From Chromatiales bacterium (lineage in GTDB: Bacteria > Pseudomonadota > Gammaproteobacteria > UBA6429 > Thiohalophilaceae), in contig JALXDW010000394.1 in the NCBI GenBank assembly GCA_027070385.1, positions 1 to 7,393 on the forward strand: a DNA stretch of 7,393 nucleotides, in the 5' to 3' direction. A model generated the notes under the pieces. That model saw only the letters and a list, made by a program, of their open reading frames with translations. It made no database searches and was not told the origin of the DNA. Made by a program: the position numbers and the translations under genes. Positions 1 to 5,387 of this stretch are shown here, one piece after another (the first letter of the stretch is position 1; each line of letters opens with the position of its first letter).

Positions 1-345
1 AGCCACAGTACCATCATGACACGACAGACACAGGCGTGAAGTACCACCGGGTTGACCGGTACTGACTGCGTCTAGTGTTGGGCTAGTGTACATGGTGAAA
101 TTTGTGGTGGTATTGGTGTGGTTCCACAAAGGTGCGGTTACCGTGGTGTCAGACTGGTGAGGAGTATGACAAGCAACACAAATTTCTCCTCCACCCCAAC
201 CCAGTGCAGAAAAATCATGTGCTGAACCGGCAATGGTACCCGCTGCTGCGATATTGCCAAACAGAAATAAACCGAACAGGCTGATTAAAGTTGTCAATAT
301 TATTGAAGTACGTTTTCCATAATGTATTGCATCAATGTGTCTCAT
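1..345 (-). CDS. Exported multihaem cytochrome c, N-terminal part (cut by window edge)
   Basis: The frame runs from an ATG at 343-345 to the left edge without a stop, giving 115 residues. A basic N-terminus and hydrophobic stretch (about residues 13-35, ending in Ala-Ala-Ala) look like a Sec signal peptide. Two c-type haem motifs follow, CVACH at 56-60 and CLSCH at 106-110, within contexts (CVACHTPH, then APLWNH, then SRLCLSCHDGTVA) typical of doubled-CXXCH multihaem cytochromes. More haem sites probably lie beyond the edge. An AGGAG ribosome binding site at 352-356 sits 6 bases before the ATG and supports this start. By family it should be a periplasmic or outer-surface electron carrier whose haems are attached by the Ccm system, part of which is encoded at the other end of the window. 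Substrate and partner cannot be read from this fragment. The cytochrome class is secure; the exact subfamily is not. Confidence 0.88.
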   Translation of the reverse strand, partial: MRHIDAIHYGKRTSIILTTLISLFGLFLFGNIAAAGTIAGSAHDFSALGWGGGEICVACHTPHQSDTTVTAPLWNHTNTTTNFTMYTSPTLDAVSTGQPGGTSRLCLSCHDGTVA

Positions 346-431
346 TGATTTCTCCTCTAGAAAATATTTTTAATACTAAAAATTTAAACTTACAAGAAAA
401 ACATTCAAGAAAAGTTAACAACTGAAAACTC

Positions 432-468
432 GGAGGAGGTGTTCAACTGGCTGTTTTAAACCTGCTCC
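432..468 (-). promoter_or_regulatory. Possible leader hairpin upstream of the cytochrome gene
   Basis: Arms GGAGGAGGT (432-440) and ACCTGCTCC (460-468) pair over 9 positions with a single mismatch around a 19-base loop. If transcription of the cytochrome starts near 530, this hairpin lies in its 5' leader, about 90 bases before the start codon. There is no clear run of T after it on the minus strand, so it is not a convincing terminator. It could be a stability or regulatory element, or chance in purine-rich sequence. Confidence 0.25.
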
Positions 469-536
469 TTGCAAACCATTCTTCCCTAAAGCCCTTCTCC
501 TTCTGGTCTTTAAAAATCTCAAAGTGTGTAAAACGG

Positions 537-565
537 ATCTAAACACTTAATATTTCATAGGTCAA
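537..565 (-). promoter_or_regulatory. Possible sigma-70-type promoter for the cytochrome gene
   Basis: Read on the minus strand, TTGACC (560-565) is followed after 17 bases by TTAGAT (537-542). The -35 element matches 5 of 6 consensus positions and the -10 only 3 of 6. It would give a leader of about 185 bases. The spacing is ideal, but a weak -10 in AT-rich DNA makes this tentative. Confidence 0.25.
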
Positions 566-711
566 CAAATCACTTTAACACTTCTATATAAGTGCATATT
601 GCAGTTTATGTTTATTTGTTAAGCAAAGTAATTAGATTAACTCCAAAACATGATATCGAGTGATTATTTTTTGATCATTTTGTTGGTTTTTTAAACAAAA
701 ATAATGTTAAG

Positions 712-730
712 CTGAATAAAATTTATTCAG
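712..730. promoter_or_regulatory. Perfect 19-base palindrome, candidate operator
   Basis: CTGAATAAA and TTTATTCAG form perfect 9-base inverted arms around a single central A. The site lies 119 bases before the channel gene. A loose promoter-like pair, TTGTTG (680-685) and TAATGT (702-707) with 16 bases between, sits just upstream, so the palindrome would fall at its start site. The symmetry suits a dimeric regulator. No specific regulator family is recognised, and no T-run follows that would make it a terminator. Confidence 0.35.
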
Positions 731-849
731 TCGATCGTATAAGAAGCATCTTTAATCTATTCGAAAAAATTCACTCTATTGCAAAATGCACTAACTATTT
801 TTAATCATAACCACTACAATAATGCTTTATTCAACCCGATAGTATAAAC

Positions 850-2151
850 ATGGAAAACCTGACACTTTTACAATCCTTTATTTCAAGCAAAATGCATAAA
901 CTGCTGGTTGCAGACAGTGCATGGCAACTTACTGTTTTATTTTTGGGGATCATTGTTGCATGGAAACTTAACCATCACTGGCGTAAACGTTTAACTGCTC
1001 ACCTGGGGCAAGAGGAACAACGTGGGGTTTCAAGATTTCTTTTACGTGGTTCCGGCTATCTTGTTTTCCCCATTGTTACTTTAGTATTTATTTATATTGG
1101 TGTTGCAATATTACAATTTTATCAAATCGCCACTCCCATTCTTGATGTTGTTATCCCTTTACTACTATCACTGGCAGCTATTCGGATATCTGTTTACAGT
1201 TTAAGGCGTACTTTTAATCGTTCACAAAACTTGCGGACATGGGAAGGCTTTATCAGTATCAGTATCTGGTGTCTGGTTGCACTTCATTTACTCGGCTGGT
1301 TGCCCGGTATACTTGATGCATTGGATCGCTCTGCTATTAACTTTGGAAACACCCGCATTTCCGTTTTATCTGTTGCCAAGTTTATTATCATGGCGGGCAT
1401 TTATATTGTGGTTGCACGCTGGTTAGCCACACTCATTGAGCAGCAAACCAGACAATCTAAAGTAATCAGTTCCAGTATGCAGGTTGGTTTAAGCAAATTT
1501 GCCAATGTTGTTCTTTATAGTATTGCTATTGTTGTTGCTCTTAATAGTGTCGGTATTGATCTGACGACCTTAACGGTGTTTGGCGGTGCCATTGGTGTTG
1601 GGCTGGGTTTTGGCCTGCAACGTATTGCCAGTAATTTTATCAGTGGTTTTATTTTGCTATTTGATCGTTCCATTAAACCCGGTGATGTTATCAGTATTGG
1701 TGATCGTTTTGGCTGGGTCGTGGCACTGCATGCCCGCTATATCGTTGTTAAAGATCGTGACGGAGTTGAAACACTTATTCCAAATGAAAACATTATTACC
1801 TCTGAAGTGACAAACTGGAGTTACAGTGACAAGCATGTTCGAGTAAAAGTACCCTTGCAAATAAGCTATCAGGATGATGTTGAAGTTGCTATGCAACTCA
1901 TGCTGGATGCCTGCAATGTTTCTAACCGGGTTCTCAAAACACCTGAGCCCAATGTGCGTCTTACAGCTTTTGAAGATAGTGGAATTAAACTGGAACTGCG
2001 CCTGTGGTTAAATGATCCGGAAAAAGGTGTTGGTAGTGTCAAATCGGATATTAATCTCGCAATATGGAAATCGTTTAAGGAAAATAAAATAACCATTCCT
2101 TATCCACAACGCGATGTACATATTGTGAAAAATGATTTTATTGATAATTAA
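850..2151 (+). CDS. MscS-family mechanosensitive ion channel
   Basis: This is a 433-residue inner-membrane channel protein. About five hydrophobic segments (roughly residues 25-42, 67-91, 96-115, 135-153, 171-195) precede the MscS core: a membrane helix at 214-235, then the glycine-rich pore helix around GAIGVGLGFGLQ (246-257) and the amphipathic FISGFILLFDRSIKPGD segment (263-279). The beta domain follows (WVVALHARYIVVKDRDG, PNENI at 311-315, TNWS at 321-324), then a C-terminal alpha/beta domain. It is longer than E. coli MscS (286 residues) because of the extra N-terminal helices, as in other mid-length family members. By family it opens under membrane tension to release small solutes on osmotic downshock; a specific ion or solute role is not readable. 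The ATG has no obvious ribosome binding site, so the exact start is less sure than the identity. Its stop overlaps the stop of the convergent glutaredoxin gene. Confidence 0.93.
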   Translation: MENLTLLQSFISSKMHKLLVADSAWQLTVLFLGIIVAWKLNHHWRKRLTAHLGQEEQRGVSRFLLRGSGYLVFPIVTLVFIYIGVAILQFYQIATPILDVVIPLLLSLAAIRISVYSLRRTFNRSQNLRTWEGFISISIWCLVALHLLGWLPGILDALDRSAINFGNTRISVLSVAKFIIMAGIYIVVARWLATLIEQQTRQSKVISSSMQVGLSKFANVVLYSIAIVVALNSVGIDLTTLTVFGGAIGVGLGFGLQRIASNFISGFILLFDRSIKPGDVISIGDRFGWVVALHARYIVVKDRDGVETLIPNENIITSEVTNWSYSDKHVRVKVPLQISYQDDVEVAMQLMLDACNVSNRVLKTPEPNVRLTAFEDSGIKLELRLWLNDPEKGVGSVKSDINLAIWKSFKENKITIPYPQRDVHIVKNDFIDN

Positions 2152-2597
2152 TTATAATAAACTTCCTCAAAATGTGCCTGTGAAAAACCATTCAACCTGA
2201 CATCATCAACAAAAATAACCGGCACTCCACGTGCATTTAATTGACTGTATTTTTGGCGTGCCTCTTCCGTCTTGTCGATATCATATTCCGTATAAGGGAT
2301 TCCCTTTTCCTTAAAATATCGCTTGGCTTTACGACAAACACCACACCATTCAGCACTGTAAATAATGACATTCTTATCAATGGCTTCTTTCTTTATTTTT
2401 GCTACAGGCTTTTCAGGAAGAATAACTTTAACCTGGGAATAGGTGTTAACTTTAACCGTTACTTTTTTCGATTGTTTATGTTGTGGCGGTGTATCTGTAA
2501 AATGGACATGACCGTCATCATCAACCCATTTGTATATTTCAGCAAAACAAAGCTGAATAAAAAAGAATAAAGGGAGCAATATCAGAATTTTTTTCAA
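2148..2597 (-). CDS. Exported DUF4124-glutaredoxin fusion protein
   Basis: I place the start at the TTG of 2595-2597, because AAGGGGG lies 6 bases upstream and the product (149 residues) then begins MKKILILLPLFFF, a compact signal peptide likely cleaved after CFA (residue 19). The same frame also opens at another TTG (2622-2624, 158 residues), which has a poor ribosome site and puts an odd basic leader before the signal. The mature protein starts with a DUF4124 module (EIYKWVDDDGHVHFTDTPP, about 20-38). After a lysine-rich linker comes a glutaredoxin/thioredoxin-fold domain with active site CGVC (Cys85, Cys88) and the cis-proline loop GVPV (Pro126). Export would place this dithiol protein in the periplasm, where it may reduce or isomerise disulfides; the substrate is unknown. 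It follows the DUF3501 gene by 42 bases and is probably the last gene of the rubrerythrin run. Domains are clear; start and role are inferred. Confidence 0.88.
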   Translation of the reverse strand: MKKILILLPLFFFIQLCFAEIYKWVDDDGHVHFTDTPPQHKQSKKVTVKVNTYSQVKVILPEKPVAKIKKEAIDKNVIIYSAEWCGVCRKAKRYFKEKGIPYTEYDIDKTEEARQKYSQLNARGVPVIFVDDVRLNGFSQAHFEEVYYN

Positions 2598-2639
2598 TAT
2601 CAGCCCCCTTGACCGGATAAACAAGTGCTTTAATACATA

Positions 2640-3224
2640 TTAGTCAAAGTCTTTCAATAAAGCTTGCTGTATTTCAGAATTCACTGTTGAAACATTCTGC
2701 ATAAAGCCTTCATAATCAATCCCCATTGACAAGCTTTTACCTGATTTCAAGCCGGCAATCATTTCATCACTGAATTCAAAGCGCATAAAATGCACTGCGG
2801 ATGTTTTCTCATCGCGGTTACGTTCCATATCTTCATCAGCAATCGCATAGACCTTGTCAAAGCCTTCTACCTGAATCCAAACCTTGTCTTCGATTCCACC
2901 GAGTGTTTCCAGCACACGCTGACGCTCTGCGACATCGGCATATTCAATCATAAAGGTGGCCTTGAGGTTTTTACCATCAGGAATCAGCGGGTTATAGGCA
3001 TCGAGTTCTTCATTGATACCATCGGCTTCAAAAATTTTCTCAATACGCAGCATTTCCTGTATTTGATACTGAATGGTCATGCTGTCTTCAAAATACAAGG
3101 TAGCATGTTCACCTAATGCCACCTTACGGTTCTTTTTATGCTCCAGTACCGAAGCACGATAGTCACTTCGTTTAGTGGCGTATTCTTCCAGGGAAAATAA
3201 ATCTTCACGGCTTAATTTTTTCAT
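2640..3224 (-). CDS. DUF3501 family protein
   Basis: This 194-residue soluble protein has no signal peptide or membrane segment. I recognise it as DUF3501 from its opening (MKKLSREDLFSLEEYATKR), the YFED-x-MTIQYQIQEMLR region (44-60), the NPLIPDGKNLKATFMIEY region (78-95) and the C-terminal part. It has no cysteines, so it is unlikely to bind Fe-S clusters through thiols, and no catalytic motif is recognisable. It begins 16 bases after the Fe-S protein gene, with a weak AGAG ribosome site. DUF3501 genes commonly neighbour rubrerythrin and CCG-domain Fe-S protein genes in proteobacteria, so a role as partner, assembly factor or regulator of the Fe-S protein is plausible but inferred. Its biochemical function is not known to me. 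Confidence 0.88.
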   Translation of the reverse strand: MKKLSREDLFSLEEYATKRSDYRASVLEHKKNRKVALGEHATLYFEDSMTIQYQIQEMLRIEKIFEADGINEELDAYNPLIPDGKNLKATFMIEYADVAERQRVLETLGGIEDKVWIQVEGFDKVYAIADEDMERNRDEKTSAVHFMRFEFSDEMIAGLKSGKSLSMGIDYEGFMQNVSTVNSEIQQALLKDFD

Positions 3225-3240
3225 ATTGTTTCTCTATACA

Positions 3241-4566
3241 TTAAATATCGTAAGCTTTGCGTAATAAACCCAGCGGATGTGTCGGAGCTGAATCGTTATC
3301 AAGTCCATTTTCTATTTGATGCCCAGCCATCGGGCAGTCACTGGAATAATAATCGGCATCAAACTGTTTCACCTTGTTCACAACCGGTCGGGCTATCTTC
3401 ATGGATATTTTGTGGAACTCGACTTTGACAGCATAAGTACCGTCATGACCGGAACAACGTTCAATCGGCAGCACTTCAGTATCCGGAATTAATTGCAATA
3501 AATCGCGGGTTTTCATACCAATTTTTTGTACCCGTAGATGGCAGGCCACCTGGTAGGCAATTTTGCCGAGCGGTTTTTTAAAATCAAGGTTGAGTTTATC
3601 TTCCTTGTGTCGCAGCATTAAATATTCAAACGGATCGTAAAATGCCTGCTGTACTTTTTTTACTTTTTCATCATCAGGAAACATCAAGGGGAGTTCCTGC
3701 TTGAACATTAAAACACATGACGGTACTGCTGCAACGAGGTCATAACCATCGTCGACCAATTTTGCCAGTACCGGAATATTTACCTGCATGGCTTTTTCAA
3801 CGGCTTCAAGATCACCTAATTCTAACTTTGGCATACCACAGCATTGTTCTTTTTCTGCTATTGTTGTTTGAATACCGTTATGCTCAAAAATGGCAACCAG
3901 ATCATCGTTAAGCTGAGGCTCATTAACATTACAATAACAGGTTGCAAACAGAGCAACCTTGCCGGTTGTTTTCTCACCAGGATTAACTGTTGCAACCTGA
4001 CTACCCTTGTAATTCGAACGAAAAGAGCTGCTATGGTACTCCGGTAACACCGCGTCTGCATGGACACCTAAAACAGATTGCAGCACTTTACGAGCCGATT
4101 TTATTTTATTCACAAAATTGACTGTTTGCGCAATCACCGGTTTGCCAACCAGTTTACCTACCGTGTCAGTTGCGGATAATAATTTATCACGCGAGGACGC
4201 GCCCTGCTGTTTAAACTTGACTGCTTTGGCTCGTAACATCACATGTGGAAAATCAACATTCCATTCATGAGGCGGGACATAAGGACATTTGGTTAAATAA
4301 CACAGATCACATAAATAACAATGGTCAACGACTTTCCAGTAATCCTGCTTGGCCACACCATCCACTTCCATGGTGCTGGACTCATCGACTAAATCAAACA
4401 GCGTCGGAAATGCATTGCATAAACTCACACAACGACGACAGCCATGACAAATATCATAGACACGTTCCAGTTCGTTGAATAATGCACCCTCATTATAAAA
4501 TTCCGGATCTTTCCAATTAAGAGGATGACGAGTTGGGGCTTCTAAACTACCTTCACGCTGAGCCAT
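3241..4566 (-). CDS. Heterodisulfide-reductase/GlpC-type Fe-S oxidoreductase with CCG domains
   Basis: A 441-residue protein without a signal peptide or clear membrane helix. The N-terminal half has two ferredoxin-like cysteine sets: C40-x2-C43-x2-C46-x3-C50 and C83-x2-C86-x2-C89-x4-C94-P, predicted to bind two [4Fe-4S] clusters. Two CCG (HdrB/GlpC-type) domains follow. The first has C210, C212, CCG at 242-244 and C284. The second has C342, CSG at 371-373 and C411, so one cysteine of the usual CC pair is a serine. By family this is an electron-transfer module like GlpC or the HdrD/HdrB group, but no flavoprotein dehydrogenase gene adjoins it, so it is not an ordinary glycerol-3-phosphate dehydrogenase subunit. 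Its place between rubrerythrin and DUF3501 suggests it supplies electrons to, or works with, the diiron protein; that is inference. An AAGGG site 8 bases upstream supports the ATG. Confidence 0.9.
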   Translation of the reverse strand: MAQREGSLEAPTRHPLNWKDPEFYNEGALFNELERVYDICHGCRRCVSLCNAFPTLFDLVDESSTMEVDGVAKQDYWKVVDHCYLCDLCYLTKCPYVPPHEWNVDFPHVMLRAKAVKFKQQGASSRDKLLSATDTVGKLVGKPVIAQTVNFVNKIKSARKVLQSVLGVHADAVLPEYHSSSFRSNYKGSQVATVNPGEKTTGKVALFATCYCNVNEPQLNDDLVAIFEHNGIQTTIAEKEQCCGMPKLELGDLEAVEKAMQVNIPVLAKLVDDGYDLVAAVPSCVLMFKQELPLMFPDDEKVKKVQQAFYDPFEYLMLRHKEDKLNLDFKKPLGKIAYQVACHLRVQKIGMKTRDLLQLIPDTEVLPIERCSGHDGTYAVKVEFHKISMKIARPVVNKVKQFDADYYSSDCPMAGHQIENGLDNDSAPTHPLGLLRKAYDI

Positions 4567-4617
4567 AATATATACCCTTAGATATGCACTCTTAGAATCG
4601 AGTTGATAAGAATTTAA

Positions 4618-4657
4618 TTATACTTCCAACCATCTGGACGGATGGCTGGAAGTATAA
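4618..4657 (-). terminator. Strong intergenic hairpin after rubrerythrin; attenuator or leaky terminator
   Basis: TTATACTTCCA (4618-4628) pairs perfectly with TGGAAGTATAA (4647-4657). After one A/C mismatch, CCATC pairs with GATGG around a 6-base loop, giving 16 paired positions plus one mismatch. It starts 5 bases after the rubrerythrin stop. On the minus strand it is followed by an A/T-rich tract (TAATTAAATTCTT) and not a clean T-run, so full intrinsic termination is doubtful. Partial termination, or protection of the rubrerythrin mRNA 3' end, would both give more rubrerythrin than downstream proteins. A TATAAT hexamer (4617-4622) sits at its distal edge without a good -35. Confidence 0.65.
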
Positions 4658-4662
4658 AGTGA

Positions 4663-5082
4663 TTAACCGTCGAGATTATCCAGTGCTTTCTGGAAACGGT
4701 TAGCATGAGAACGTTCTGCTTTGGCTAAGGTTTCAAACCAGTCAGCAATTTCATCAAAGTTTTCTTCACGAGCGGCTTTAGCCATACCTGGATACATATC
4801 GGTGTATTCATGTGTTTCACCGGCAATGGCTGCTTTAAGGTTGTCACTGGTTGAACCTATAGGCAGACCTGTTGCCGGGTCACCACTTTCTTCCAAATAT
4901 TCCAGATGACCGTGTGCGTGGCCTGTTTCACCTTCTGCCGTGGAACGGAATACAGCCGATACATCGTTATAACCTTCAACGTCTGCTTTTGCTGCAAAGT
5001 ACAAATAACGACGATTTGCTTGTGATTCACCGGCAAAAGCATCTTTCAAGTTTTGTTCTGTTTTACTTCCTTTTAAGGACAT
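4663..5082 (-). CDS. Short rubrerythrin-family diiron protein (no rubredoxin domain)
   Basis: This 139-residue protein is a four-helix ferritin-like domain with the full set of rubrerythrin diiron ligands in order: Glu19 (AGESQANRRY), Glu52-x2-His55 (GETGHAHGH), Glu89 and Glu92 (AGETHEY), and Glu123-x2-His126 (AERSHANRF). It ends right after the last helix, so the C-terminal rubredoxin domain of classical rubrerythrins (about 190 residues) is absent and electrons must come from another protein. By family it is a cytoplasmic peroxidase or oxygen/peroxide-scavenging protein. The Fe-S protein encoded next (96 bases downstream, same strand) is the obvious candidate donor, by inference. A GAGGTGA ribosome site lies just before the ATG, and a strong promoter with an overlapping inverted repeat lies about 125 bases upstream, so it is probably the first gene of the run and highly expressed when derepressed. 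Confidence 0.93.
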   Translation of the reverse strand: MSLKGSKTEQNLKDAFAGESQANRRYLYFAAKADVEGYNDVSAVFRSTAEGETGHAHGHLEYLEESGDPATGLPIGSTSDNLKAAIAGETHEYTDMYPGMAKAAREENFDEIADWFETLAKAERSHANRFQKALDNLDG

Positions 5083-5183
5083 AATGTCACCTCTTTTGTT
5101 ATCAATTTATAAAATAATCACTGTCAAACAACTTGTGTACTACCTGAAAACCGACTCTGAATTGTGGCGAATGCCTTAAAACT

Positions 5184-5208
5184 TCAATTTAGAATCAGTC
5201 TAAATTGA
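5184..5208 (-). promoter_or_regulatory. Inverted-repeat operator at the rubrerythrin start site
   Basis: TCAATTTAGA (5184-5193) and TCTAAATTGA (5199-5208) are perfect 10-base inverted arms with 5 bases between. The site begins 5 bases after the -10 element of the rubrerythrin promoter, so a bound protein would cover the predicted start of transcription. Its core, TTAGAATCAGTCTAA, resembles the Fur-superfamily PerR box (TTATAATnATTATAA) at 11 of 14 defined positions, remembered from the known consensus and not from a search. A PerR-like or other redox- or metal-sensing repressor is therefore plausible. An RNA hairpin at the transcript 5' end is the alternative reading. Confidence 0.6.
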
Positions 5209-5213
5209 GATGA

Positions 5214-5242
5214 AAAATAGACTAGATAGCAATGGCTGTCAA
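5214..5242 (-). promoter_or_regulatory. Sigma-70-type promoter of the rubrerythrin operon
   Basis: On the minus strand, TTGACA (5237-5242, perfect -35) is followed after exactly 17 bases by TATTTT (5214-5219, 4 of 6 to the -10 consensus). Transcription would start near 5207, giving a leader of about 125 bases. A second TTGACA on the same strand (5122-5127) lies closer to the gene but has no good -10 at the right distance. Confidence 0.65.
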
Positions 5243-5324
5243 GTGAATTTATTAACACGCCTCACCTCTATTTCATCGAGAATATGCACATATTTCCGAT
5301 AAAACAATGACTTAAATCAATTTA

Positions 5325-5344
5325 ATGGCTCAATATTAAGCCAT
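5325..5344 (-). terminator. Weak hairpin downstream of ccmI, possible terminator
   Basis: ATGGCT (5325-5330) and AGCCAT (5339-5344) form a 6-pair stem with a short A/T loop, 43 bases after the ccmI stop. On the minus strand the following sequence (TAAATTGATTTAAG) is T-containing but is not a run of T. It is the only candidate found for ending the ccm transcript before the rubrerythrin promoter. Confidence 0.35.
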
Positions 5345-5387
5345 ACCGGACTAAATCCAAATAGCATCATTCGGCCGTAGCCAAATA

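Larger units (their letters stand above)
346..849. other. Divergent intergenic region, 504 bases, no gene seen
   Basis: This AT-rich stretch separates the start of the cytochrome gene (leftward) from the start of the MscS-family gene (rightward). I found no reading frame with both a credible start and a ribosome binding site on either strand. It holds a possible cytochrome promoter (537-565), a leader hairpin (432-468), a small inverted repeat CACTT-N6-AAGTG (579-594) and a perfect 19-base palindrome (712-730). Bases about 430-520 are less AT-rich than their flanks and purine-biased on the minus strand, so a structured leader is possible. No known riboswitch class was recognised. Confidence 0.6.

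Noticed and set aside
102..284. Plus-strand open frame of 60 codons opposite the cytochrome
   Set aside because: It lies wholly antisense to the cytochrome frame, has no ribosome binding site and its product has no recognisable features. The minus-strand frame carries the haem motifs and signal peptide.
470..503. Resemblance to a c-di-GMP (GEMM) riboswitch: GCAAACC followed by AAAGCC on the plus strand
   Set aside because: The distance between the two boxes is too short, the GAAA loop is missing and the strand faces away from the cytochrome gene.
3717..4067. Open frames on both strands inside the Fe-S protein gene
   Set aside because: They overlap a long gene with family-diagnostic cysteines and have no convincing starts, so they are shadows.
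4721..5084. Plus-strand frames opposite the rubrerythrin gene
   Set aside because: Antisense to a gene with all expected diiron ligands and a strong ribosome site; no independent support.
5122..5127. Second TTGACA as an alternative rubrerythrin promoter
   Set aside because: The hexamer 17 bases downstream (TGATAA) matches the -10 consensus poorly, and the upstream promoter is clearly better.
5307..5320. FNR/ANR-like site, TTGAT-N4-GTCAT on the minus strand
   Set aside because: One half-site departs from ATCAA at two positions and the site is centred about 106 bases before the predicted start, far from usual activating positions, in AT-rich DNA.
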